A stretch of DNA of 37,463 nucleotides. Source: Candidatus Poribacteria bacterium (GTDB lineage: Bacteria; Poribacteria; WGA-4E; WGA-3G). The notes beneath the pieces are model-generated. The model ran no database searches. It was not told the origin of the DNA and saw nothing but the letters and a program-made list of their open reading frames with translations. Below, piece after piece: positions 8,680-16,288 of the stretch (its first letter is position 1; each line of letters begins with the position of its first letter). Made by a program: the position numbers and the translations under genes. The DNA is taken from positions 1-37,463 of the forward strand of contig JAPOOP010000325.1 in the NCBI GenBank assembly GCA_026713385.1, in the 5' to 3' direction.

Positions 8680-8888
8680 TTTCTGCCTCCGTTTTGGTGA
8701 TGAGGTCGAATGAAAATTAACAGTTTAATCGGTAATTTCCTAACGATGCTTGATGCGGGAAACACCGCAGCAAAACACCATACCTACCGGACTACCATTT
8801 AACCAAATACCTCTTTAACCGACCGACGAGAGGGGTCCCCACTCGTTACTGGGAAGGGGAGCATAGCGAACGCCCCGAGAGACGACAA

Positions 8889-10286
8889 CTACTCTTCATC
8901 TCCTGCCTCTGCTTTGAGTCGATACAACTCCGCTGTCAATTCGGTGACGATGTCGGCATACGCTGGATCGTCGTAGACACTGCACATTTCATTCGGATCC
9001 TTCTCAAGATCGAAAAGTTCCCATTCGGGTTCTTTCGGTTCATCAACCGAACCCGTTGTGCCCAGTGCCTCGCCGTAGTAATAGATGAGTTTATAGCGAT
9101 GCGTTCGGATCCCGTAGTGCGCTGGAACATAGTGGTGTGTAAGGTGCATCCAGTAGCGGTAGTACATTGACGTTCGCCAATCGTCCGGCGTTTCGCCATT
9201 GAGAAGGGACCGCATACTCGTTCCCTGCATGTCCTCTGGGATCGGAAGCCCCGCATAATCAAGCCAGGTCTCTGCGAAATCTATATTCAGTGCCATTGCG
9301 TCGGATGAACTACCGGGTTGGATCTCGCGCGGGTAGCGGACAAGGAAGGGCATCCGCAAGGACTCTTCGTACATGAACCGCTTGTCATACCAGCCGTGGT
9401 CGCCTAAGAAAAAGCCTTGATCGGAGGTATAGATGACGAGCGTATCGTCTGCAATGCCTTCCTCATCAAGATAATCGAGCATCCGTCCAACGTTATCGTC
9501 GATCGAGGCAACGCAGCGCAGATACTCTTTGATATACCGTTGATACTGCCAGTTTGCTAACTCTTCCTCCGATAATCCTTCAGGCGGCGGACCGAGTGTA
9601 TCAATCTTGAGGTCTCTTTCGCTCATGTGACCGAAGACCCGCATTTTCGCATCCTTTGCGGCGTTTGAACGGTTGGCGTAATCGTCGAAGAAGTTGTCCG
9701 GCATCGGAACATCTTCATCCTCGTACATCTGTGCGTGCTTCTCATCGGAATCCCACGGACGATGTGGTGCCTTGTGGTGACACATCATGAAGAAAGGTCT
9801 CTCCGTGTCCCGATTCTGTAACCATTCCAATGAAAAATCGGTGATGATGTCGGTGGTATAGCCTTGATGGGTTTTCTCGCCATCGGGGTCGAGCATCACT
9901 GGATCGTGATAGAGTCCTTGTCCCGGTAAGACGTTCCAGTAGTCGAAACCGGTCGGGTCTGCGTTCCCGCCGTGCCCGAGATGCCATTTGCCTACCATTG
10001 CCGTCTGATAGCCGTCAGCTTGGAGCATCTTCGCGACATTCGGTATCCTACCGTCAAGCGGATCTGATAGCGTCTTGACGCCGTTGAGGTGGCTGTGTTT
10101 GCCGGTCAAAATGTTCGCACGACTCGGTGTGCATATAGAGTTGACACAGAAACAGTTTTGGAGAATCATACCGCCATCAGCAATACGATCGAGGTGCGGT
10201 GTTTCGTTAATCCGACTCCCGTAGCTACTAATAGCATGTGAAGCGTGGTCGTCGGACATGATGAATAGAATATTCGGTCTGCTCAA
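8889..10286 (-). CDS. Type I sulfatase (formylglycine-dependent)
   Basis: 465 residues without a signal peptide. The start is TTG at 10286, set by the strong AAGGAGG six bases upstream. The N-terminus PNILFIMSDDH supplies the metal-binding Asp pair (D12, D13). The sulfatase signature is C52-T-P-S-R followed by ANILTGKHSHLNG; C52 must be oxidised to formylglycine. VIYTSDQGFFLGDHGWYDKR provides the second metal-ligand segment (TSDQGFFLGDHG), and the C-terminal WELFDLEKDPNE motif is typical. It hydrolyses a sulfate ester, and the substrate is unknown. It probably heads the minus-strand run with the UxuA-like and PQQ-like genes, with a 209-base gap to the former. The SUMF1-like protein at 2819 lacks a key Cys, so maturation may depend on an FGE or anSME encoded elsewhere. 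Confidence 0.93.
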   Translation of the reverse strand: MSRPNILFIMSDDHASHAISSYGSRINETPHLDRIADGGMILQNCFCVNSICTPSRANILTGKHSHLNGVKTLSDPLDGRIPNVAKMLQADGYQTAMVGKWHLGHGGNADPTGFDYWNVLPGQGLYHDPVMLDPDGEKTHQGYTTDIITDFSLEWLQNRDTERPFFMMCHHKAPHRPWDSDEKHAQMYEDEDVPMPDNFFDDYANRSNAAKDAKMRVFGHMSERDLKIDTLGPPPEGLSEEELANWQYQRYIKEYLRCVASIDDNVGRMLDYLDEEGIADDTLVIYTSDQGFFLGDHGWYDKRFMYEESLRMPFLVRYPREIQPGSSSDAMALNIDFAETWLDYAGLPIPEDMQGTSMRSLLNGETPDDWRTSMYYRYWMHLTHHYVPAHYGIRTHRYKLIYYYGEALGTTGSVDEPKEPEWELFDLEKDPNEMCSVYDDPAYADIVTELTAELYRLKAEAGDEE

Positions 10287-10325
10287 CTTTTCCTCCTTTA
10301 TGGTTTCTTTTTTCCGTGAAAAACC

Positions 10326-11099
10326 TTAATTATAAGCGTCTAACGGCGGCACTGGAGGTGCCTCTGGGAGGGCGTATCCGTGTGTTTTCGCCCCTTGTTG
10401 CCTATCATACCATTTCATCCGCTCCTCATACCACTGTATCCACATCTGCTGCTTTTTGGCAGCCCCTTTTATACGCCCAATTGTCTCTTGGTAGCTGGAA
10501 AGAAATGCATGTATAATAGCCATAATAGCAAAGTCAGGAAAGGAATTCACGAGATAATGGAATGTTTCGGTAATTTCGTTGCTGGGTTGTATGATAATAA
10601 CAAACAGTACAAAAGCAGAAAACCAACATGAAAAATGAACAGTAAAGAACATCAGCAATCGGATCAAGTATAACAAGATGCTTCGCATGTTTACGAAATA
10701 AGCGTTGGTTCGCTTATGTTTCGATGAAAGCGGTGATTCTTCAAGCGTCCTTCCTTCTGTGATTGCCTTCTCTTGCTGGTGATACCATGGTATCCAAATC
10801 TGACGTTCTTTGGCAATCCCTTTTAGGTGCCCCCGCGCCGCCCGCCAACTGATAATGAACGCGCACGGGACAGCAATCTTATATCCCTCGTATGCGAAAT
10901 CCCCAACGATTTCTCCGATGATGAGCGAAATGGCTCTCTGAATGGATGCTGCCGCAACTACATTCGGCCATGTACCGTATATGAACGGATCGTCTGAGAG
11001 CGTAGCGAGGGCAGAGAATGAAATCCAACTTACGAACAAAGAGACTATAAAGGTTATCGGCTTGGACACTATGAGCACCAAGATTTTTGGGGGTTTCAT
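10326..11099 (-). CDS. Membrane protein of unknown family, internally duplicated (paralogue 1)
   Basis: 257 residues. It has two similar halves. Each begins with a hydrophobic hairpin after an N-terminal (K)xxKxxxxxVxxPIxFI-like segment, then a second hydrophobic stretch, then a conserved cytosolic-type motif: RAARGHLKGIAKERQIW-IPWYHQQ in the first half and QETIGRIKGAAKKQQMW-IQWYEER in the second. About four transmembrane segments are predicted by eye (residues 12-32, 78-90, 143-170 and 188-200). The neighbour at 11158 has the same plan. A Shine-Dalgarno AAGGAAA precedes the ATG. The C-terminal tail is Pro-rich. I do not recognise the family; no enzymatic motif is visible. The two genes are 58 bases apart and likely co-transcribed. 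Confidence 0.72.
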   Translation of the reverse strand: MKPPKILVLIVSKPITFIVSLFVSWISFSALATLSDDPFIYGTWPNVVAAASIQRAISLIIGEIVGDFAYEGYKIAVPCAFIISWRAARGHLKGIAKERQIWIPWYHQQEKAITEGRTLEESPLSSKHKRTNAYFVNMRSILLYLIRLLMFFTVHFSCWFSAFVLFVIIIQPSNEITETFHYLVNSFPDFAIMAIIHAFLSSYQETIGRIKGAAKKQQMWIQWYEERMKWYDRQQGAKTHGYALPEAPPVPPLDAYN

Positions 11100-11157
11100 G
11101 ATCTATTTTCCTTACATGTGAAACCTTTTTTCATAAGGAGATTCGTTGCCGTAAGGG

Positions 11158-11946
11158 TCAGAAGGTATCAAATAAAGGTGGTGATACGTCAAAGCGTGTT
11201 TCCTGCGTTTTTGCTTCCTGTTGTCGATGGTACCATTCCGTCCACGCCTGTCGCACCTTGACATTCCCTTTTACAGTGCCTCTTGCCTCTTGGTAACTGG
11301 AAAGTAGCGCAAGTACGAGAGAAAGAATAGCAAAATGAGTTAATGCCTGCACGAATTCGCCAACAATACCTGGCTCGTCTGTCCCAACGAATAGGAGCTG
11401 TGGCACAATGAATAGCAGCGTAAAGAATAGCAGCGTAAAAGCAGAAAACCAGTAGGCAAAATGGGCGATAATAGGCACCGGATTACGAACCATAGATAGT
11501 AGTGTTTTTTGTGCCTTTCTGAAATAGGAGTTGATATGCCTGTCCTCCGATGCGGGTGGAGATTCCTCAAAAGCGTTTCTCTGCACTATCGTTTCCTGTT
11601 GCCGATGATACCATTCCATCCACACCTGTTGTTCTCTGGCGATCCCTTTTAGATTACCTCTCGCTTCTCGGTAACAGATAAGGAAAGGTGGCATGACAAC
11701 ATAAATCCAAAATCCATTTCTCCATATATCGTCAGTGATTTCGTTGATAATAATTGAAGCGGCTGTGACATAATTCCCAATAGACGCAGGCGGTGATACG
11801 ATTTGGGCAATATGGGGCCATTTCCCTTCTATAAATGGATCGTCGAATACAACACCTAAAGCCGCAAACAAAAACCACCACGTTAAGTGAACGATGAACG
11901 GTATCGGATTCAGAACCATGAAGAACAGCGTTTTTGGAATTTTCAT
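11158..11946 (-). CDS. Membrane protein of unknown family, internally duplicated (paralogue 2)
   Basis: 262 residues, paralogous to the 10326-11099 product. They share MKxPKxLxxxVxxPIxFIV at the start, the DDPFIxGxWP loop, and the motif arginine/glutamine-E-A-R-G-x-x-K-G-x-x-x-x-x-Q-x-W-x-E-W-Y-H-R-Q-Q-E. That motif occurs twice, after each hydrophobic half: REARGNLKGIAREQQVWMEW and QEARGTVKGNVKVRQAWTEW. About four to five membrane segments are likely. The linker between halves (NSYFRKAQKTLLSMVRNPVPIIAH) restarts the N-terminal pattern, so an ancient internal tandem duplication is apparent. The function is unknown. A helical, positively charged WEWYxRQQ module next to the membrane suggests an assembly or scaffolding role (speculation). 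Confidence 0.72.
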   Translation of the reverse strand: MKIPKTLFFMVLNPIPFIVHLTWWFLFAALGVVFDDPFIEGKWPHIAQIVSPPASIGNYVTAASIIINEITDDIWRNGFWIYVVMPPFLICYREARGNLKGIAREQQVWMEWYHRQQETIVQRNAFEESPPASEDRHINSYFRKAQKTLLSMVRNPVPIIAHFAYWFSAFTLLFFTLLFIVPQLLFVGTDEPGIVGEFVQALTHFAILSLVLALLSSYQEARGTVKGNVKVRQAWTEWYHRQQEAKTQETRFDVSPPLFDTF

Positions 11947-11963
11947 GGCATCCTCAACTGGGA

Positions 11964-11981
11964 CGTGCGATGAATCGCACG
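11964..11981. repeat. Perfect short palindrome CGTGCGAT-GA-ATCGCACG
   Basis: Eight-bp perfect inverted repeat with a 2-base loop, followed by ACTACAAG. Reads CTTGTAGTCGTGCGATTCAT on the minus strand. The CTTGTAG head is shared with palindromes near 4899 and 19520. Lies just upstream of the 11946 start. Confidence 0.6.
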
Positions 11982-12097
11982 ACTACAAGCCTTCAATAAT
12001 CCATCGTAGATGTTGAAGCGTTTTGAACATCATTGATTTCTCCTTATCAACACAAATAAGATGTGAGTCGTGTGTGGGAAGAGAAAGAGATGCTACT

Positions 12098-13126
12098 TTA
12101 TTTTGCCTTAATCTCTTCCCATGCCCGGTTATAGTGTCTCGTGAAATCCCCCGGATCTTTCAGCCATTCAAGGGATTCCAATACCTCTGCTGGCGGATAG
12201 ATGAATTTGTGTTCCCGCAGGTGTTCAGGTAAGTATTCTTTCGCTGTTGGCACACAGGTTCCGTATTTCGTGAAAGCCGTAATTTTCGCATTGACTTCGG
12301 GACGAAGCAGGTAATTGATAAACTGCTCGGCGAGTGCCTGATGCGGTGCAGATTCCGGAATGCAGACCGCATCGATAAACTGGCTTGACCCTTCTTTAGG
12401 GATCACGTACCGGATCGTCGGACGGGTTTCGGTTGCTCGGAACGCATCGCCACTCCAGCAGTGTGCCATGACGACATCTCCAGCGATGAGGAGTTCTTCC
12501 GCCTCACTTTTATACTGTTTGACAAGCGGTTTCTGAACAATTAACTTCTCTTTCGCCGCTTTAATCTCGTTCGGATCGGATGTGTTCAGGCTATATCCGA
12601 GCAGTTTAAGTGCGGCACCGATGGTTTCGCGTTGGTCATCCAACATACTGAATTGATTCTTGTATTGCGCATCCCAAAGCACTGTCCAACTGTCAGGTGC
12701 TGGTGTAACGACTGACGAATCGTAGGCGATGCCTGCAGTGCCAAATGTGTACGGGACGGAATATCGATTTTCTGCATCGAAGTATTTGCCGAGGAAAAGG
12801 GGACTGATGTTCTGGAAATTGGGAATATTGTCGCGGTTGAGTTCGGCTAACAGGTTTTGTTTGATTAAGATTGATACCATGTAGTCGGACGGCATGATGA
12901 TGTCGTAACCTGTCGCACCTGCTAATAACTTCGCGAGGAGATCCTCGTTGCTGGCGTATGTATCGATGAGGACATTCACCCCGTATTCCTTTTCAAATCC
13001 CTCGCGGATGTCGTCGCTGACGTAACCTGCCCACGTAAAGACGTTGAGTTGTTTCTTTTGTCCATCGCTATCGCCGACAAAAAGCGTGAGGAGTATCAGG
13101 GCTAAGAGGATGTATCTGTTACGCAT
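12098..13126 (-). CDS. potD: Spermidine/putrescine-type ABC transporter periplasmic binding protein (PotD-like)
   Basis: 342 residues with a signal peptide (MRNRYILLALILLTLFVGDSDG). Family features: LNVFTWAGYVSDDIREGFEKEYG at the N-terminus (core LNVFTWAGYVSDDI), YDIIMPSDYMV, LLAELNRDNIPNF, VPYTFGTAGIAYD, and the C-terminal lobe with FINYLLRPEVNAKIT. These match the PotD/PotF extracellular solute-binding fold, which captures polyamines or similar cations for an ATP-driven importer. The conserved acidic and aromatic residues (W13-type, SDY) are present. GGGAG precedes the ATG. The expected PotA, PotB and PotC are not in this window; the adjacent genes are unrelated membrane proteins and a rhodanese. 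It is therefore either an orphan binding protein or its partners lie elsewhere. Confidence 0.9.
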   Translation of the reverse strand: MRNRYILLALILLTLFVGDSDGQKKQLNVFTWAGYVSDDIREGFEKEYGVNVLIDTYASNEDLLAKLLAGATGYDIIMPSDYMVSILIKQNLLAELNRDNIPNFQNISPLFLGKYFDAENRYSVPYTFGTAGIAYDSSVVTPAPDSWTVLWDAQYKNQFSMLDDQRETIGAALKLLGYSLNTSDPNEIKAAKEKLIVQKPLVKQYKSEAEELLIAGDVVMAHCWSGDAFRATETRPTIRYVIPKEGSSQFIDAVCIPESAPHQALAEQFINYLLRPEVNAKITAFTKYGTCVPTAKEYLPEHLREHKFIYPPAEVLESLEWLKDPGDFTRHYNRAWEEIKAK

Positions 13127-13425
13127 GTTTTTCTCCCTTGGTGTCTATTCGATGATTGTTGCTTACGATTAGCCAATTCAACGCTGTATCACAAATGCCC
13201 TGTTCGCTGGAATGTTGGGTTTCACTATCGTTCTTCTCTACACGAATCATTATAGGTAAACGGAGGTATCTTTGGATTGATAGGGTTTCGATTTTCCCGT
13301 TCAACCCAATCTACGAGGATTGAGCAGGACGATTGCGTTTATGGAAAATGGAATCGTCCCGTCTGCTCAATACCAAGATATTGACAATGTCTGTTATCTA
13401 TGCTAACTTATATGCATAGGAGGAC
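13127..13425. other. Gene-free stretch with a long bulged hairpin
   Basis: No convincing gene. An inverted repeat pairs TTGAGCAGGACGATT (13320-13334) with AATCGTCCCGTCTGCTCAA (13352-13370). It is perfect except for a 4-base bulge. No T-run follows on either strand, so it is not a standard terminator. It sits between the rhodanese and potD genes. Confidence 0.6.
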
Positions 13426-13791
13426 TTATTCGTCAGCTTTTTCAGTTGGGAGTCCTTCGGTTTTCCAGCCGCGGAAGCCACCTGTCAGTACTGAGACGTT
13501 TTCGTAGCCCATGTTTTTTAGGGTCTGTGCAGAAAGTGTCGCACGGGTACCGCCTCCGCAATATGTGACGATATGTGTGTCTGCTTCAGGGGCGATCTCG
13601 TCAATATCGAGTTCAATGTAGCCGCGGGGTAGAGAAACTGCTTCCGGTAGATGTTCTTTATCGTAGTCGGGTTCGTCGCGGACATCTAAGAGAATGATTG
13701 TCTCCGTCGCTTCTGTGAATTCGGCGGGTGAGATGTGTCCGACATTCGCTTTTGCTTCTGCAACGAGTTCTTCAAGGGTTTTCAGTGGCAT
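13426..13791 (-). CDS. Single-domain rhodanese (sulfurtransferase-like)
   Basis: 121 residues. The rhodanese core is clear: IILLDVRDEPDYDKEHLPEAVSLP (DVRDEPDYDKEHLPEA), HIVTYCGGGTRATLSAQTL with the active-site loop C78-GGGTRA, and the GFRGWKTEGLP C-terminus. A catalytic Cys and the terminal Arg of the six-residue loop are both present, so persulfide transfer is feasible. No signal peptide, so cytoplasmic. The start has GGAGG nine bases upstream, and a strong promoter lies at 13896-13925. It may be involved in sulfur trafficking or detoxification; no pathway partners adjoin it. Confidence 0.92.
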   Translation of the reverse strand: MPLKTLEELVAEAKANVGHISPAEFTEATETIILLDVRDEPDYDKEHLPEAVSLPRGYIELDIDEIAPEADTHIVTYCGGGTRATLSAQTLKNMGYENVSVLTGGFRGWKTEGLPTEKADE

Positions 13792-13839
13792 TGTTTTCCT
13801 CCATTTATAGTTGTCAGTTCTCGGTTAAGAGGCTTTCGT

Positions 13840-13892
13840 CTAACAGAACCTTCTTGTAACTGATAACTGAAAACCGATAACCGATAATCATA
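13840..13892. repeat. ACTGATAACTGAAAACCGATA-type simple repeat
   Basis: Degenerate tandem of AACTGATAACTGAAAACCG and GATAACCGATAATC units, in the leader between the promoter and the rhodanese gene. Related runs occur at 32941-32970 and, as a complement, at 32818-32836. Confidence 0.55.
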
Positions 13893-13895
13893 CAC

Positions 13896-13925
13896 ACTAT
13901 AGCATAATGTCCGCAGATTCGTCAA
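13896..13925 (-). promoter_or_regulatory. Sigma-70-type promoter for the rhodanese gene
   Basis: On the minus strand: TTGACG (13920-13925), an 18-base spacer, then TATAGT (13896-13901) with an extended -10 (TGC immediately before). This would start transcription about 100 bases before the rhodanese ATG. Confidence 0.6.
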
Positions 13926-13996
13926 TGATTTTAGTGAGAATGCAGGCTTGCTGTTTTGCTTTATGGTAAACCTACAAAGTTGAGAAAGGAAAAGAG

Positions 13997-14440
13997 ATGG
14001 AATTGCTTAAAAAGTCTGTCCAGTCTGTGCTTGAAAAAGAACGGATTGGGAGTCCAGTGTTCCTACGATGTGTTCTCCACGTAGCGGGTGATGCAGCGAA
14101 TCTGCTATCATCGGTAGCAGAAATGGCGGCACTCGCAAATGGATGGATGTCCTCATCACCCGAACGGGTCTACGCGCAAGGAGACGCGGAAGCAGCACAG
14201 GTTACGGTAATGGTCCACTATGCCGGCGGGCAGATGGCACTGTTGAGTGTCAATCGGGTCGAGCTTGAGACGGCGATTGACATCATGTTGGTTGGTAATA
14301 AAGGTGTTATCTATCATGAAACACCTGTGGGCAGGCACTACCTGAATGCTACATCGCCACAATTGGATGATACGGGTGAATTGACAGAGGCTATCGCGCA
14401 ATCGCTTGAGAGCGGTCAACCTATTCTTTTGGAGGATTAA
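13997..14440 (+). CDS. Stand-alone Gfo/Idh/MocA C-terminal-like domain protein
   Basis: 147 residues. There is no Rossmann GxGxxG motif. Instead the whole protein resembles the substrate-side C-terminal domain of Gfo/Idh/MocA oxidoreductases: an IGSPVFLRCVLHVAGD opening like the iGepvfvR strand, then a helix, then VTVMVHYAGGQMALLSVNRV and a final GNKGVIYHETP strand followed by a C-terminal GQPILLED helix region. AAAGGAAAAGAG precedes the ATG. It is followed after two bases by a full-length Gfo/Idh/MocA gene whose Shine-Dalgarno lies inside its end, so the two are co-translated. It may be a regulatory or substrate-binding partner, or an evolutionary remnant. The family assignment is moderate. 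Confidence 0.65.
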   Translation: MELLKKSVQSVLEKERIGSPVFLRCVLHVAGDAANLLSSVAEMAALANGWMSSSPERVYAQGDAEAAQVTVMVHYAGGQMALLSVNRVELETAIDIMLVGNKGVIYHETPVGRHYLNATSPQLDDTGELTEAIAQSLESGQPILLED

Positions 14441-14442
14441 AC

Positions 14443-15591
14443 ATGCAAAAAGATGGAAAATATGGGGTTCTCCTACTCGGTGGGAATCGCACACATCAAG
14501 AGAATTACGCTTTGAGTTTTGCGCAGGATGCCCGTTGTCGATTGGTCGCATTTGCTGATGAACCCGATGCTCCACCAGAGCGGATTACGTTGGCACGTTC
14601 GCTTGCTGAATCTATGGATTTGCCGTTTATCCCTGATCTCGACACGGCACTCGCACGCGAGGATGTGCATATTGTGAGTCTCTGTACAGACGTAGAGCGT
14701 CGCGGGCGTATCGGCGCGAAATGTGCTGAAGCGGGAAAGCATGTCTATCTTGATAAGCCGATGGCATTCACCCCAGAGGGTGCCGAGAAGATCGTTGCAG
14801 CGGTTGCGAAGAGTGGCGTGCGGACCCAGATGTTCAGCAATATTCACAGTGCGTGGGCGCGCACCGTACAGCGGGCGTTGACAAGTGGAAGCATCGGCGA
14901 ACTTCGGGCAGTCCATTGTGATGTTCTGTTCTCCAAAGGGCATCCCGGTAGTGCACCTGTCGGACAAAAAAGAATAGAAAAATCCGAACGCGAACGCTAC
15001 AGTTTCGTTGAAGCGAAACCTGAGATGTTCGATGTCGGGGTCTACGCCGTGTCTATGGTGAATTGGTTGACACAGAAACGGGCACAGCGTGTGTTCGGTG
15101 GGACGGCGAACTATTTCTTTAAGGAACATCTCGGCTGCAATGTTGAAGACTTCGGTGCTTTGGTCCTAACGTTGGAAGATGGAGCCACAGCGACGATTGT
15201 CGGAGGACGTTACGGATGGCAGAGTCACGCACAGGGTGGTGTACGGAAAGTACATCTCGTCGGTACCGAAGGGAGTCTGACGTTTGATGCGTCGGCGAAC
15301 CGATTGGAAGTTTTTGCGGCTGAACCGGCATTTGAACCACCGACCCCGCATCCGCTCGATCCAATGGGGATGTGGAGTAGCACGCAGGCAGGGATTGGGA
15401 TGCCACCGAAGCAACAGTGGATAGACGTTGGCAGTGATGACGATAGTGCGCGGGAATTCGGTGCGTTTGTCGATTGTATTGAAAACGGTGTAGAGAGTGA
15501 GATGAACGCCGAATTTGCGGCACATTCCGTGGAAATTATCTGTGCCGGCTATCGTTCCGCTGCAACCGGAGAGGTTATCGATCTCAACTGA
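14443..15591 (+). CDS. Gfo/Idh/MocA-family NAD(P)-dependent oxidoreductase
   Basis: 382 residues. The N-terminal Rossmann fold shows YGVLLLGGNRTHQENY with a modified nucleotide loop (GGNRTHQ rather than the usual GxGxxG). VHIVSLCTDVERRGRIGAKCAEAGKHVYLDKPMA contains the DKPMA signature equivalent to the conserved EKP Lys (motif HVYLDKPMA near residues 102-110). The C-terminal domain has VGVYAVSMVNWL, VEDFGALVLTLEDGATATIVGGR and a terminal helix. The family oxidises or rearranges sugars and polyols, and substrate choice cannot be read here. GGAGG is located within the end of the preceding gene. It probably uses NAD(P) in the cytoplasm and may serve the glycan-related genes of this region. Confidence 0.9.
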   Translation: MQKDGKYGVLLLGGNRTHQENYALSFAQDARCRLVAFADEPDAPPERITLARSLAESMDLPFIPDLDTALAREDVHIVSLCTDVERRGRIGAKCAEAGKHVYLDKPMAFTPEGAEKIVAAVAKSGVRTQMFSNIHSAWARTVQRALTSGSIGELRAVHCDVLFSKGHPGSAPVGQKRIEKSERERYSFVEAKPEMFDVGVYAVSMVNWLTQKRAQRVFGGTANYFFKEHLGCNVEDFGALVLTLEDGATATIVGGRYGWQSHAQGGVRKVHLVGTEGSLTFDASANRLEVFAAEPAFEPPTPHPLDPMGMWSSTQAGIGMPPKQQWIDVGSDDDSAREFGAFVDCIENGVESEMNAEFAAHSVEIICAGYRSAATGEVIDLN

Positions 15592-15616
15592 TGTGAGATG
15601 ATCACATCGGAGGGTC

Positions 15617-15641
15617 ATCAGAATATGGCATTGTGATTCTC
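15617..15641. repeat. 25-bp direct repeat, left copy
   Basis: Identical over 25 bases to 16274-16298. On the minus strand it reads GAGAATCACAATGCCATATT plus CTGAT, i.e. part of the ribosome-binding region, the ATG and four further codons of the 15992-16288 gene. It begins one base after the stop codon of the protease gene, where it encodes only a 9-codon orphan frame. Confidence 0.95.
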
Positions 15642-15642
15642 G

Positions 15643-16026
15643 CTATGGCAGTGCGGTAATCGTTACGTCGCCATCTGGCACAACATCCAAGGTCAGACGA
15701 CTTCCGCGAAGCAGTGCCATACCGACCAACGGTTGTTTGTCTGTTTGCAGAACTTCTATGTTGCGTTCTCTGCCGTGCCATATCACTTTTGCAAGATATA
15801 GGTTGAGAAATACTGCCCTTCCGTGAGCAATAATCGTGCGCCGAGTACCAATCCGTGGGAGTTTTAAGTGGTCAATTAAGAACCCTGGTAGCGTTAGATG
15901 GCTCGTAAATCCAGTATCAAGAATTGCCTCAATTTTCGCTCGTTGATTTAAACCGATAACTTCCATTTCAATGATGGCTGCGCGTTCGGCTCTAATTTTC
16001 CCGGTTATCATTATCACAGTCCACAT
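15643..16026 (-). CDS. Clan AA (retropepsin-like) aspartic protease
   Basis: 127 residues. The catalytic motif is D37-T-G in IEAILDTGFTSHLTLP, with a C-terminal GMALLRGSRLTLDVVPDG segment typical of small bacterial clan AA proteases. Such single-domain proteins act as dimers, each chain giving one Asp. No signal peptide, so cytoplasmic. The start overlaps the end of the preceding small gene by 35 bases, and M6 at 16011 is an alternative. The tight overlap points to strict co-expression. The gene stops one base before the left 25-bp repeat. The pair is widespread in cyanobacteria and other multicellular-type bacteria with unknown biological role. Confidence 0.85.
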   Translation of the reverse strand: MWTVIMITGKIRAERAAIIEMEVIGLNQRAKIEAILDTGFTSHLTLPGFLIDHLKLPRIGTRRTIIAHGRAVFLNLYLAKVIWHGRERNIEVLQTDKQPLVGMALLRGSRLTLDVVPDGDVTITALP

Positions 16027-16288
16027 TATATTCCACGAAATTAAAGCCTATGCCGTGGGCTGCCGGATATCCAATTCGCACACCGTAAGTCATAGCACCC
16101 GGGTGTTTGGCAAGTAGACGTTCTGTAGCTGCCAAATCCTCCTCGTCAATTTCATAGTCCTCGGTTTCAATATCGAGTACCAGGAACATGCCTTTGTGTT
16201 TTGGATCAACTTGATCACGGATTTGCTGCTGATAGATCTCTTCACCGCGGACTCCGATTTCTTCTGCGGTATAATCAGAATATGGCAT
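15992..16288 (-). CDS. Small acidic partner protein of clan AA protease
   Basis: 98 residues from the ATG at 16288, which has GGAG eight bases upstream. The frame continues further upstream to 16345 but without a plausible start signal. Features: MPYSDYTAEEIGVRGEEIYQ, KHKGMFLVLDIETEDYEIDEEDLAATERLLAKHP (core LDIETEDYEIDEEDLA) and YGVRIGYPAAHGIGFNF. This matches a family of small proteins that precede clan AA proteases or stand alone in cyanobacteria and resemble antitoxins in size, charge and operon form. I cannot name the fold. It may be a substrate, inhibitor or partner of the protease whose gene overlaps it. It follows the AAA gene after 57 bases. Confidence 0.8.
   Translation of the reverse strand: MPYSDYTAEEIGVRGEEIYQQQIRDQVDPKHKGMFLVLDIETEDYEIDEEDLAATERLLAKHPGAMTYGVRIGYPAAHGIGFNFVEYNVDCDNDNREN

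Noticed and set aside
13119-13304. 61-residue minus-strand frame overlapping the potD start
   Set aside because: No ribosome site, no homology seen, overlaps the potD leader.
13320-13370. Intrinsic terminator
   Set aside because: A long bulged stem is present but there is no T-run on either strand.
13380-13410. Plus-strand TTGACA followed by TAACTT as a promoter
   Set aside because: The -10 matches poorly and no plus-strand gene lies downstream before the minus-strand rhodanese.
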